A stretch of 64,000 bases of DNA from a virus. The notes beneath the pieces were generated by a model. It saw only the letters and a program-made list of their open reading frames with translations. It made no database searches and was not told where the DNA came from. Shown piece by piece: positions 8,901-20,475 of this stretch (positions within the stretch are counted from its first letter, which is position 1; each line of letters begins with the position of its first letter). Location: the IMG/VR virus record IMGVR_UViG_3300004369_000003, positions 38,540 to 102,539 of that record. One strand, written 5' to 3'. The position numbers and the translations under genes were made by a program.

Positions 8901-11900
8901 AATCACTGTTGGAAGCATGGAAGACCGCTTCCGCTATGTCTTCAACAAGGAGTTCCGCGTCAATCAAGTTATTGGTGCTGACACTCTGTACTGCCAACTT
9001 GATGAGCCAGACACGAAAGAAATTGAAAGCATTCGTTTCTTTGGCGCAAACGACATGTTCATCAACTTCACAGAACCTCACGGTTGGAGTGATGGTGGTG
9101 ATGCTTGGTTTGAGGTCCGCGACCTTCCTGGCGCACCTGACCGACTCTTTTCTGGCGAATGCAACATTGTAAACCGCTACAGCACGGGAACTCGTCGTTA
9201 TATTACGACAGACAATCCGCACAGGCTTGCTGCTGGTTATAGGGTTCGCGTTTATGAGTTTGACGATGGTGACGACAACAACACCTCCGAGTTCGTTGGA
9301 GACTGGGTTGTTGCTGGCATCAACAATGCAACTACTTTCTACTACGACGTAGACACTGGAACAAACCTAACTCTAACCACAGAGAACCCAGGGGTTGTGT
9401 CTGGTCGTATGCGTCGCGCTTACTTCCTTGACACTGTTTATGGTGTCGGAATTGCATGGCGTCGCCGTGATGGAAATGTTGTCACGATGTATCTTGATAG
9501 CAACCACGATATGGTTCCTGGCGAGAAGGTTCGTATCACTCGTCTGTCAGGAAGTCAGCCAGAAGAGTTTCAAGGCTTCTTCACAATTACTGGAACTCCT
9601 GACAACCGTCAGATTCAGTATGTAACCGACAACAGTTTCTCTATTGCACAACAAAACATTGACGGTTACGTCTACGCTAGCCACCAGATTCGTGCATATG
9701 ACGAGCCTTTCTACGACTTTGCTATTGCTGGTCGTGAGCTTCTTTCGCACAACCTTGGTCAAATTACCACTCAGTATGAGCACGGATTTGATGAAGGTAT
9801 GCAAGTTGTTCTCAGCAGCCTGACAGGCAACAACACTGGCGTGTTCAACGGAACATGGACAGTAGTTGAGTCTGTAAGTCCGACCCAGTTCACCTTTACA
9901 AGAACGTCTCAAGCGAACGTCACGACCTTTACGGTTACGAACCGAAGCAGGACTTCTTTCCTCTGCGACGTAACCCTAAACACAACTCACAACTTCCGAG
10001 CTGGCGACTCCGTAACTATCTCAAACATGAGTGGTACAAATATTGAGTCGTTCCAAGGAACACATATCATTACCTCCGTACCAGCAGCCAACAGAATTCA
10101 ATTTGTTGACCCGAACAATGATTCTGGAACAATCTCTGCTGCTTCTGTTAGCGGTACCTGTGTTCTTGAAGCTGTTCCATTCGCAGCGTCTACTGGAAAC
10201 ATTCGACTTAACGCATACACATCTGGAACAGACATTGGTGGTGTTGTTGACCTAGTTGAAACCTCAAACGAGGGCTTCAACGGATTTATGAACGTTGATA
10301 CGTCAATTCTTGGTCTTAAGAACCGCGACACCTACTTTATTCAGAAAGTTGATGACAACACAATTCGTCTTTCTGAAGACTCTGCCTTTACAGAAATTGC
10401 AGACATCCAAGGTGTTGGTGTGGGTAACCACTCTATTATTAACAAGTCTGTTGATTACATTCTTGACACCATCACAATTCCTAATCACGGCTTCTCTCTA
10501 GCAGAGTTGGTTGAATACGACACTGGTGGAGGAACCGCGCTAGGTGGTCTAACTACGGCAACTCCGTACTATGTAATTCCAGTTGACGGAAACACTCTGC
10601 AGTTGGCTACTTCTGCAAACAATGCAAATAATGGTGTTGCTATTGACCTTCTAGACAATGTGACACCGACTGGTCGTCATACTCTGAAGTCTCTCATCAG
10701 AACCCCAGATGGAACTTACGCAATTAGCGATGTTCCAAGCGCCACGACGTTTGAGGTAATTGCAAACGGTTCTGTCCCATTCATTGAGAAGTCTTTTGAC
10801 CCTCAATTCACTGTTGACCTTGACCTAAACGTCATTAAGGTTCCATCTCACGGTTTCTTGACTGGAACAAAGGTTACATACGGAGACGGAGGCGGAACTG
10901 CTCTAGGTGGTCTAACAGATGGAACCATTTACTATGCAATTGCCATTAACAAGGACTATTTGAAACTTGCTGTAAGCGCTGAAGCAGCTGCTTCTGGTCA
11001 ACCTCTTACCATCACCACTACTGGTGCAGGAAGCGGTCACACCTTTACATCTTCCCAAATTAACGGTCAGATTACTGGTTCAGGTACGGTTTCAACAGAA
11101 GTTGACTCGGTACTTGTAAATGGTAGCGGTACAACCTTCTCCAAGATTCTCAAGGTTGGCGACTACTTCAGACTCTTCCCCGCTGATGCACACGAGAAGT
11201 ACTACTTTGAGGCTTCAGATGTTGACTCCGCGACTACTGACCAAATTCTTGTGGCAAACCACAACTACACCACGGGCGAGTCAGTTCTATTCAACGCTGG
11301 TTCTGGTGGTCGTCGGGTTGGAATTGCAAGAATTCAGAGCTCTGGAACAACTCGCTACATCTATACCAGTGAAAACCATGGCTACCAAAACGGTGATACG
11401 GTTACCGTCTCTGGTCTAAGTAGTGATTCTGCTTCTGACTTTGAGGGAACATACGTCATCAACTTTGTGTCGGCTCAAGAGTTCCGCTACATAGGAGTTG
11501 AGAGTTTCACTCTTGGTGTAGAGAATCAAGCCTGGGGAGCAACGGCTTTTACCAATGGTCCTGCAGGTGTGGCTCCTGCTCCACTTGTCAACGACAAGTA
11601 CTACTACGTCAGGAGAATTGACGACTCAACTGTTCGCAACATCTCTTCTCGTTATCGCACAAGCAACGTGGTTCGCATTACAACTTCAGCAAGCCACGGC
11701 CTACAGCCAGGAAACGTTGTAACTATTGAAAACATTACTGGCGTAAACCCAGAGGTGTTTAATGGAACGCACACAATTATTGCCGTTCCTTCAGCCACGA
11801 CTTTTGAGTTCAACTCAGTAGGAACAAACATTGGTAGTGCAAGTGCTAGTGGAACCATTACCACAACAAGTAGCAACCTTGTAACTCTTCACCCAACCAA

Positions 11901-14553
11901 GACGGATGCTGTTGCAAATACAAACGCAGTTGACCTTGCTACTCAGGGTTCTGGTTCCGCTATGTTCCTTAACCATGTAACTCCAACAGCCCCAATCGTT
12001 CGTCGAATTGCCGCTATTGGTTCAGATGAACAGGTAACAGTCACTCGTCCATACACAACGGCTTACGACGGAGTTTCTTACTCCTACCCAACCTTTGTGT
12101 ATGTCCGACCTCAGGGCTACTCGTTGCACCGTCCGTTTGACGGCGGTGTTGAAATGTCTACTGGTGCACAGACTTGGTATGGCTCAATTGTTAGGCAGAC
12201 TCGTAAGTACTTCCGTTACCAGTCAGGTAAGGGTATTCAGACTTCTGCCGCTGTTAACTTCAAGCCAAGCATTGACATTGAGACAATGTACCGAGTGGGA
12301 ACTTCAAATGTTATCCAGGTTCGCACCCGTCGTCCTCACGGTCTTATCAATGGCCTATTCATCAGAATTGATGATGCTAAGGACCAGTACGGAGTTGATA
12401 GCAATGTCTACAACGGAATTTTCCAAGTAACAGTTGTTGACTCATTTAACTTAACAGTAATTGCTGCTAACCCTATTGTTGAGCCAACTGTCTACGGATA
12501 CCCAAGACTCCACGTTACGGCTTGGCAAAACGGTGCTATCCGCGCAGGTATGTTTGACTTCCAGAACGGAATGTTCTTTGAGTTTGATGGTCAAAAACTT
12601 TACGCAGTGCGTCGCTCCTCCACACAGCAGATTGCTGGAACGTTCGCTTGTTTGAACGGCTCGGAGCGCGTCTTTGGTACTAACACGGCTTTCACAACTC
12701 AGTTGAATGTCGGAGATTACATCGTTCTTCGCGGTCAGTCTTATCGTGTTGCAGACATTGAGTCCGACTCAAGAATGACAATTAAGCCAGAGTACAAAGG
12801 TTCATCTGGTAACGAGCGTGAGTTTGACCCAACTACTGTTGTCAACACAACTGCAGACACTTTCACCATCTTGAGTCACGGCTACACCCAAGACCTACCA
12901 GTTGTCTACAACTCAATTGATGGCGAGCCAATCGGTGGCCTAGTAAATGGTCGTACTTACTATGTTGATGTTGTTACTAGTAACATCTTCAAACTAAAAG
13001 CTGCACCAGGGTCACAAGTCAATGTAAACCTGTCAACTCAGGGGACTACAACAGTTCACTCCTTTACACCAGCTAAGACTGGCATCATTGGAACATTGAC
13101 TGTTGACACCAGAATTCCTCAAGAAGATTGGAGTCTAGACCCAGCCAATGGGACTGGACCAACTGGTTACAACCTAGACCTGTCCAAGATTCAGATGATT
13201 TACATGGACTACTCCTGGTATGGTGCAGGTAAGATTCGCTTCGGATTCAAGACTGTAGACGGACAAGTTCGCTACACCCATGAGTTCACTCACAACAACC
13301 AGTTGTTTGAGTCATACTTCCGCTCTGGTAACTTGCCAGCTCGCTACGAAGTAGCTACCTATGCAAATCCGACATACATCCCATCTCTATTCCACTGGGG
13401 TACCTCGGTCATCATGGATGGTCGATTTGACGATGACAAGGCGTACTTGTTCACCAAGTCAAGTCAGACTCTAAACATTGGTGGAACCACCGCCAAGACT
13501 TTTGGCTCTAGCGCAATTAGCTCCATCACTGACCAAATAAACATTCCGTCTCATGGTTTTGCTAACGGTGACGCAGTTCAATTTGTTGGCCTTGGCACGA
13601 ATGGTCTACCGCAAAACAACAATCAAAACCCAAGAACTAGGTTCCTATCAAGCAACCCATATGACTATCTCATAAACGAGAACACCTACTACATTCGGGC
13701 ACTAGATTCGAACAACATTGCTCTAACAAACAGTCTGGCAAATGCTACGCAGACTTCTGTTCAGATTACAACTCTCAACAAGAGCAACTACCTGGTAACT
13801 GCCGACACAAACGGTAACCACAACCTTGTTCAAGGCCAGTGGGTGTTTGTCTACGTCAATCCAAGCAACACTAACTATCTTGCATATTCTGGCGTTGTTC
13901 AGGTTCAAAGCATTGTGGATGCAAACACGTTCCGCTACTATCAGTTCAGCCAGTTCAGAAGCACAGGAACCCTGACTAACCAGGCTTACGTTCTTCGCGA
14001 CATGATTGACTTTTTCAATGGAGGAAACTCTCAGTCCAGCTACAGGCTGTCTCCTCAGGGGTCACTAAACAACAGTTCTGGCGCTAACTACCAGCCACTC
14101 ATTTCTATCCGTCTGAGCCCTTCAGTATCTGAAGGTCTTACGGGTGCTCTGGGTGACCGAGACGTTATTAACCGAATGCAGCTACGTCTGCAGGAAATCG
14201 GTGTTCAGACAACTCAGTTGGTTGATGTGAAGGTTCTTCTAAATGCTCGACTCAACAACTTGAACTTCATTGGTGTGGAAAACCCATCACTCGTTCAGGT
14301 AATTGAGCACACCTCTAACGACACTGTTTCTGGTGGTATCCAGGTGTACAACTTCAAGGCATCTGGTAACCAAGGTGAAGAGCAGACCACAACTGTGGAC
14401 GTAGGAGACCTGTTCGAGCTTTCTAACTCCATTCTCGGTGGTGACTCCGTGTTCCCTGACGGACCAGACATCATCACCGTGGCAGTTGCTCGTCTGACTG
14501 GTCAAGAAACATTGGCCTCAGCGAAACTGTCATGGGGCGAGGCTCAGGCGTAA
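5923..14553 (+). CDS. Giant tail fibre/adhesin with glycine-rich domain and beta-repeats
   Basis: At 2876 residues this is the longest complete gene in the window. Residues about 180-465 contain a jelly-roll-like segment followed by very glycine-rich sequence with FVAGGGSS, GGGGQAF, GGFGGGGGADG and CGGGGSW motifs. This matches the general pattern of the ALK/LTK-type glycine-rich domain (PF12810), also seen in phage adhesins. The rest is tandem beta-modules of two kinds. One reads IPNHGF...NNATYYI..V.....L, the other NVVRITTSASHGL...FNGTHTIIAVPSATTF. The C-terminal 400 residues lack obvious repeats and include carbohydrate-binding-like beta sequence. Predicted role: long side or central fibre for host recognition. 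Glycine-rich phage adhesins use such segments for receptor contact; that role here is inferred. Confidence 0.8.
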   Translation: MAVLDITAVGGAGTHTLQKTNVNLDEDFVYFPGRDASTTLSSEVTDDSAWVFREGTGDLVGATSNTVYFVNSDGFSVGLSTTSGGSNIDLTNFAPGSITLNFPFVYNNNFNISSVKFDDLQAVKYLTDDAAITGLTSGSVYYVKNLLEGLGGNSLYTFTTHDFTTGGSTGRYGPTITQLRDEYVAGGAAWASTYLNQGDFQGYQDWTVPTDGLYEFTVKGASGRQGSSLAGQGAAIRARVRLNKGETITFLIGQRGELPPNNTSWPGSSGGTFVVRKSGNVPLFVAGGGSSSSAATSSRGDTRGNGELTNRGGTSQNGYGGGVDGFGAGGISTGGAGGGFYSNGGNSERGGGGQAFINGGIGGYPAGGSSGAGGFGGGGGADGETWGGPGGAGGYSGGATNNRSGSRWCGGGGSWIISTATDVFTSEGTYNGSTQLVGRNIGTIDWTEPNVDGSVTVTLVESSVFGFNLHTTPADALSDTDPIAVAPSGSSYHALVPLTVDVDTDIIHFKTPHGFFDGKAVNYFFTGTPVSTLNGTSVYYIDALDDYTFRLSTTPDPNFTNINLTAPSAATSEGFRNVIVNLDTNAITIPNHGFLANQPVRYRTGENSPITPLQNNATYYIKEVIDANRFTLSQSLNGPALDLTELGVGEHSFIFIVVNDLEDSIYIPSHGFVTGQTIQYAKSRDFAIKRLYSSGVYKYVDTDVNGGFDANQFVLFDNVQRPARTAAFPTLGITSYRSSGTTRYITTDANHNYSTNMFVKISGLPSDTVANDRRWNGFWRITGIQSGNEFSFTAEESFNQSPTNAPEGAQVERDLDYEFFLGERKLRIRAIQSSSRTRYIYCDRPHYHDNGYLVKIEGIPEPYARYFNGEWFKTADWAGNGGSGEYGFYWNDASESGDTEVDEYYTLPYTDIWEFEATVVGFARIDNIETGINGGGTRLRYRNNYASLTQSEELDVSGFVSKRSMYIQNRRLDKRTRVYLDLDVAHDRQVGDRITVGSMEDRFRYVFNKEFRVNQVIGADTLYCQLDEPDTKEIESIRFFGANDMFINFTEPHGWSDGGDAWFEVRDLPGAPDRLFSGECNIVNRYSTGTRRYITTDNPHRLAAGYRVRVYEFDDGDDNNTSEFVGDWVVAGINNATTFYYDVDTGTNLTLTTENPGVVSGRMRRAYFLDTVYGVGIAWRRRDGNVVTMYLDSNHDMVPGEKVRITRLSGSQPEEFQGFFTITGTPDNRQIQYVTDNSFSIAQQNIDGYVYASHQIRAYDEPFYDFAIAGRELLSHNLGQITTQYEHGFDEGMQVVLSSLTGNNTGVFNGTWTVVESVSPTQFTFTRTSQANVTTFTVTNRSRTSFLCDVTLNTTHNFRAGDSVTISNMSGTNIESFQGTHIITSVPAANRIQFVDPNNDSGTISAASVSGTCVLEAVPFAASTGNIRLNAYTSGTDIGGVVDLVETSNEGFNGFMNVDTSILGLKNRDTYFIQKVDDNTIRLSEDSAFTEIADIQGVGVGNHSIINKSVDYILDTITIPNHGFSLAELVEYDTGGGTALGGLTTATPYYVIPVDGNTLQLATSANNANNGVAIDLLDNVTPTGRHTLKSLIRTPDGTYAISDVPSATTFEVIANGSVPFIEKSFDPQFTVDLDLNVIKVPSHGFLTGTKVTYGDGGGTALGGLTDGTIYYAIAINKDYLKLAVSAEAAASGQPLTITTTGAGSGHTFTSSQINGQITGSGTVSTEVDSVLVNGSGTTFSKILKVGDYFRLFPADAHEKYYFEASDVDSATTDQILVANHNYTTGESVLFNAGSGGRRVGIARIQSSGTTRYIYTSENHGYQNGDTVTVSGLSSDSASDFEGTYVINFVSAQEFRYIGVESFTLGVENQAWGATAFTNGPAGVAPAPLVNDKYYYVRRIDDSTVRNISSRYRTSNVVRITTSASHGLQPGNVVTIENITGVNPEVFNGTHTIIAVPSATTFEFNSVGTNIGSASASGTITTTSSNLVTLHPTKTDAVANTNAVDLATQGSGSAMFLNHVTPTAPIVRRIAAIGSDEQVTVTRPYTTAYDGVSYSYPTFVYVRPQGYSLHRPFDGGVEMSTGAQTWYGSIVRQTRKYFRYQSGKGIQTSAAVNFKPSIDIETMYRVGTSNVIQVRTRRPHGLINGLFIRIDDAKDQYGVDSNVYNGIFQVTVVDSFNLTVIAANPIVEPTVYGYPRLHVTAWQNGAIRAGMFDFQNGMFFEFDGQKLYAVRRSSTQQIAGTFACLNGSERVFGTNTAFTTQLNVGDYIVLRGQSYRVADIESDSRMTIKPEYKGSSGNEREFDPTTVVNTTADTFTILSHGYTQDLPVVYNSIDGEPIGGLVNGRTYYVDVVTSNIFKLKAAPGSQVNVNLSTQGTTTVHSFTPAKTGIIGTLTVDTRIPQEDWSLDPANGTGPTGYNLDLSKIQMIYMDYSWYGAGKIRFGFKTVDGQVRYTHEFTHNNQLFESYFRSGNLPARYEVATYANPTYIPSLFHWGTSVIMDGRFDDDKAYLFTKSSQTLNIGGTTAKTFGSSAISSITDQINIPSHGFANGDAVQFVGLGTNGLPQNNNQNPRTRFLSSNPYDYLINENTYYIRALDSNNIALTNSLANATQTSVQITTLNKSNYLVTADTNGNHNLVQGQWVFVYVNPSNTNYLAYSGVVQVQSIVDANTFRYYQFSQFRSTGTLTNQAYVLRDMIDFFNGGNSQSSYRLSPQGSLNNSSGANYQPLISIRLSPSVSEGLTGALGDRDVINRMQLRLQEIGVQTTQLVDVKVLLNARLNNLNFIGVENPSLVQVIEHTSNDTVSGGIQVYNFKASGNQGEEQTTTVDVGDLFELSNSILGGDSVFPDGPDIITVAVARLTGQETLASAKLSWGEAQA

Positions 14554-14565
14554 GGGAGGCCGCAT

Positions 14566-15653
<1,088 letters not shown>

Positions 15654-15654
<1 letters not shown>

Positions 15655-17222
15655 TGTCTGACGAGTTGCGGGAGTACACAGTTACCGCACCAGACATGGA
15701 AACTACAGACTCCATCTGGGACGACTTACTTACTGATGAGCCCACTCCTGACACAATCCCCGACCGAGTTGTAGAGGTCGCTAACGAGCGAACAAACAAC
15801 CCAAGAAATACTTCCTACTTTCTTACAGATGCAGAGGCAGAAGCCCTAAGACAAGACCCACGGGTTGAGGCTGTTGAGAATGTAAACGAAATTCCCATTC
15901 GTAAGCGTGCTTTTCAAGATGGGACTTTTGACAAATTAACGACTCAGACGGGGGAAAAGTTTAACTGGGGACTTCTTCGTCACATCAGCGCTACAAACAA
16001 TTTTGGAACATCTACGACCGACCCTGGTGGAACATACGATTACGTTTTAGACGGAACTGGTGTTGATGTTGTAATTGTTGACAGCGGAATTCAAGCAGAC
16101 CACCCAGAGTTTGAGGACGCAGAGGGCAATAGTCGAGTACAGCAAATTGACTGGTTCACCGAGAGCGGTGTTTCAGGAACTATGCCTTCTGGTTTTTATG
16201 TTGACTATGACGGGCACGGAACTCATGTTGCTGGAATCGTCGCTGGAAAAACTTTTGGCTGGGCTAAAAACGCAAACATTTATTCAATAAAACTTTCTGG
16301 TTTAGAGGGCCCATCTGACCCAGTTCAAGGTATCAGTGTTGCAAATGCCTTTGACTGCATTGTCGGTTGGCATAACAACAAAACAAATGGGAACCCAACT
16401 GTTGTCGTAAACAGCTGGTCATACATCATATATTGGGATGAGGCATCGGACGAGTTGACTTTTAACGAAGTCACTTATTATCCAGTAACGGGAGGCTCTT
16501 ATCAGGGAACGCCTCACAGTGACACCACAAAAGACCCAGCAAAGGGCCTAACTGGTCAACAGGTTGACACGACTCTTTATGTTTTTAACTACAGAGTTTC
16601 CTCCGTTGACGCAGATGTTCAGACGATGATTAACTCTGGAATAGCTATCTGTAATGCTGCTGGTAATGGTGGAATTAAGCAAGACATCTCTGGCGGTCAG
16701 GATTACGACAACTATGTAACCGCAACTGGTCTTTCAAATTATTACTACCATCGAGGTAGTTCTCCGCACTGCAATTCAAGCCCTGGTTTTGAAGTTGGCT
16801 CATTTGGAACAAACTTTATCTCAGGAACTGAAGCAAAGTCTGTATACAGTGATGCTGGCCCAGGAGTAAATATTTACGCTGCAGGTGACAGGATTATGAG
16901 CGCCATGAGCATTACAAATATTGACGCTAGTGCCTATGACTACCACGCAGACGCTGGGTATAAACAACAACTACTAAGTGGCACTTCTATGGCTGCTCCC
17001 CAAATTGCTGGAATGTGCGCTCTCCTTCTCCAGGCCCACAGAGACTGGACCCCCCCTCAAGTCGTGGGCTGGATGCAAGATAAGGCTCGCCCAGTTCTAC
17101 ATTCAACTGGTCAGAGTACGGACTACGCGGTTACCTCAAGTCTGTACGGAGGGCCAAATCGTCTTGCCTGGATGCCCATGAACGGGCAAAAAGTTTATTC
17201 TATCTCTGAAGTGGCTGTTTGA
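15654..17222 (+). CDS. Subtilisin-like serine protease (family S8)
   Basis: The protein has 522 residues with a complete catalytic set. Asp143 is in VVIVDSGIQ, His188 in DGHGTHVAG, Ser445 in SGTSMAAP, and the oxyanion Asn338 in NAAGNGG. Residues about 55-85 (LTDAEAEALRQDPRVEAVE) resemble an inhibitor I9-type propeptide, so autoprocessing is plausible. There is no signal peptide or membrane segment, so it acts inside the host during assembly or travels on the virion. The start overlaps the upstream collagen-like gene by one base, and the gene is flanked by fibre genes. It could mature fibre proteins or degrade host surface protein. Protease assignment is firm; target is unknown. Confidence 0.93.
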
Positions 17223-17295
17223 GCGGGGTCTTGGTGAAAATGTTCTGTAGTAAACTAGATAATAGATTTCCTGAGAAAGTGACGGTGACTCGCAA

Positions 17296-18722
17296 ATGGC
17301 TGTAACTCGCGTAGGTTCGGCAAAGCCTCTTGCCAACGTTGATACTGCCCTGCCCGCAGTTACGACCACGGGCGTTGCTTCTGTCATTGCGGCAAACACC
17401 GAATTCAGTACTTCTCTAGCGACTATCTACCTCCAACCAGCAAATACGATTGATGAGGGAAGTCGAGTCTACTTAGCATCAAACCTTTCAATCACTGCTG
17501 GTCAGTCCTTTGAGACTTTCCGTTTTGCCGTGCAGTCTGGAGATGCTGTCCACGTTTTGGCTGACACAGACAATGTAGTTTTTTCAATGTCTTTGGTCTA
17601 CGAAATTATTGGACCAAACAAAGTCTTCTATCAACTAGTTGAGCCACAGTACCCAGAAGTCGGCCACATTTGGGTAAAGAGTTCAACTGGTCAAGTCTTC
17701 TTCTATAACAACGACACCCAATGGGATGAACTTGCTTATATTGGCGACGGTCCAACTGGACCCACTGGGCCTCAGGGACCAGTTGGCGCTCAAGGAGTTA
17801 CTGGACCTCAAGGGTCTGGTGTAAACATCCTTGGAACATACGCAACTCTTGAACTTCTTCAAGCCGATACTCCTGTTGGAAATATTGGTGATGGTTACAT
17901 CATTCAGGGCGACCTCTACATTTGGTCAGACCTAAACCAAGAGTGGTCAAACGTTGGTGCTATTCAAGGCCCGACAGGTGCAACAGGCCCGACAGGTGCG
18001 GTAGGACCTACAGGTGCAGATTCGACTGTTGAAGGTCCAACTGGTCCAACGGGACCTTCTGGAGGTCCAACAGGGCCAACGGGGCCTACAGGTCCCACGG
18101 GTGCAACTGGTGCAACTGGAGCAGATAGTCAGGTCCAAGGACCCATTGGGCCGACTGGTCCTACTGGTCCCACGGGACCAGACGGTCAACTAGGGGCAAC
18201 TGGCCCTGTAGGGGCTACAGGTGCTTCAGGAGTTATAGTTTCTGCTACGGCCCCAGAAGACACAGATGTTGTTTGGGTGGATACAAGTGTTGCTGGTGGG
18301 TATTCGGTATTTCAGCCCCACATTCAGGTTTTCTTTTCCAACGCTCTCGCTGATTCAAGCGGTGTTTGGACCGTAACCCCGAGCGCTAGTGCCATTTTTG
18401 GTGGAACTATTATTAGCTCTGGTCTGCAAGACGAATATGCAGAGTGGAACATCTCCGTAGTCCCTGGAACTTATGAACTTACGCTTTTGCATACAGAGGC
18501 AAACAACCGAGGAATTTATACTGTTTCAATTGATGGAACCACTGTTGGAACAATTGACGGATATTCAGCCTCTGTTGCTGGAACTTTCGACAGAATTAGT
18601 TCAATCGCAATCACCGCAGCGGGGTACGTCCCCATCAGGTTCACCATGGCAACAAGAAACGGGAGTAGTGCCAACTACTACGCCAGCATTTCTGGATTCA
18701 CTCTGACAAGGACGGGCGACTA

Positions 18723-18723
<1 letters not shown>
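17296..18723 (+). CDS. Collagen-like fibre protein with C-terminal beta-sandwich
   Basis: The protein has 475 residues. Residues 1-105 are paralogous to the N-terminus of the gene at 14566, suggesting docking to the same virion site. A short [13 protein letters not shown] tract is followed by a module related to the NLKG modules ([14 protein letters not shown]...[10 protein letters not shown]) and a longer collagen-like tract (about 220-310). The last 150 residues form a predicted beta-sandwich ([16 protein letters not shown]...[10 protein letters not shown]), possibly carbohydrate binding. Upstream, 73 bp separate it from the protease gene, with no strong Shine-Dalgarno before the ATG; the CGCAAATGGC context resembles that of the giant fibre gene (AGCAAATGGC). 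Its stop overlaps the next ATG by one base. Confidence 0.8.
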
Positions 18724-19835
<1,112 letters not shown>

Positions 19836-19838
<3 letters not shown>

Positions 19839-19879
19839 CCATAACCTCCTCCCAACTGTTATAGTGGTGTTTGCCACTA
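19836..19879 (+). promoter_or_regulatory. Candidate promoter and small hairpin before the modification cassette
   Basis: TAGCCA (19836-19841) and TATAGT (19860-19865) are spaced by 18 bp and resemble sigma70-type boxes. An inverted repeat TAGTGG/CCACTA (19862-19867 and 19874-19879) overlaps the -10 box and could be an operator or RNA hairpin. GATGGAGAG before the ATG at 19896 supplies the ribosome site. The match to a promoter is moderate and host sigma preferences are unknown. Confidence 0.3.
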
Positions 19880-19895
19880 CAGATGGAGAGAAATA

Positions 19896-20471
19896 ATGAC
19901 TCAGGTTCCGAATTGGTTCGCCAATGACGGTCAAAAAAATTTTTCTGAGTTTTTGGTTGAGTACCAAGACAAACCTTTTCGAGCTTTGCAGATAGGCGCG
20001 TACACTGGTGATGCAAGTGTGTGGCTTTATCACAACATCTTAAAAAATCCAGAGTCCGTACTTATAGACGTAGACACTTGGGGTGGCTCCGACGAACCTG
20101 CCCACCACCAACTCAACTGGTCAAGCATTGAGACGCTTTACGACCACAAGACCGCATCAGGTCGCGAACAGAGAAAAATTATTAAGTACAAAGGAACCAG
20201 TGACTCGTTCTTTCGAAACAACCGAGAGATGTACGACTTCATCTACATTGACGGTGACCACACTGCTTACGGCGTCATAAAAGATGCTGTCAGTGCCTAT
20301 GAATGTCTCAAAGTCGGTGGAGTCCTGGCTTTTGACGACTACCAGTGGTCTGCTGGTTTAGGAGCAACTAAAGAGCCAAAACCAGCGATTGATGCTTTTT
20401 ACACTATCTATATGGATAGAATAAAGGTTCTAGTAAACGGATATCAGTTCTGGGTCAGAAAGACGGTGTAG
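19896..20471 (+). CDS. Class I SAM-dependent methyltransferase
   Basis: The protein has 191 residues. The SAM-binding signature is ALQIGAYTGDASVWL near the N-terminus. DFIYIDGDHTAYGVIKDA and LKVGGVLAFDDY match the Methyltransf_24 family (PF13578), whose members often act on sugars or small molecules. There is no signal peptide. It begins a three-gene cassette with the halogenase (4-nt gap) and the glycosyltransferase, so these may share a substrate. DNA methylation is unlikely because no N6/C5 catalytic motifs (DPPY, PC) are seen. The substrate cannot be read from the sequence. Confidence 0.8.
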   Translation: MTQVPNWFANDGQKNFSEFLVEYQDKPFRALQIGAYTGDASVWLYHNILKNPESVLIDVDTWGGSDEPAHHQLNWSSIETLYDHKTASGREQRKIIKYKGTSDSFFRNNREMYDFIYIDGDHTAYGVIKDAVSAYECLKVGGVLAFDDYQWSAGLGATKEPKPAIDAFYTIYMDRIKVLVNGYQFWVRKTV

Positions 20472-20475
20472 ACAG

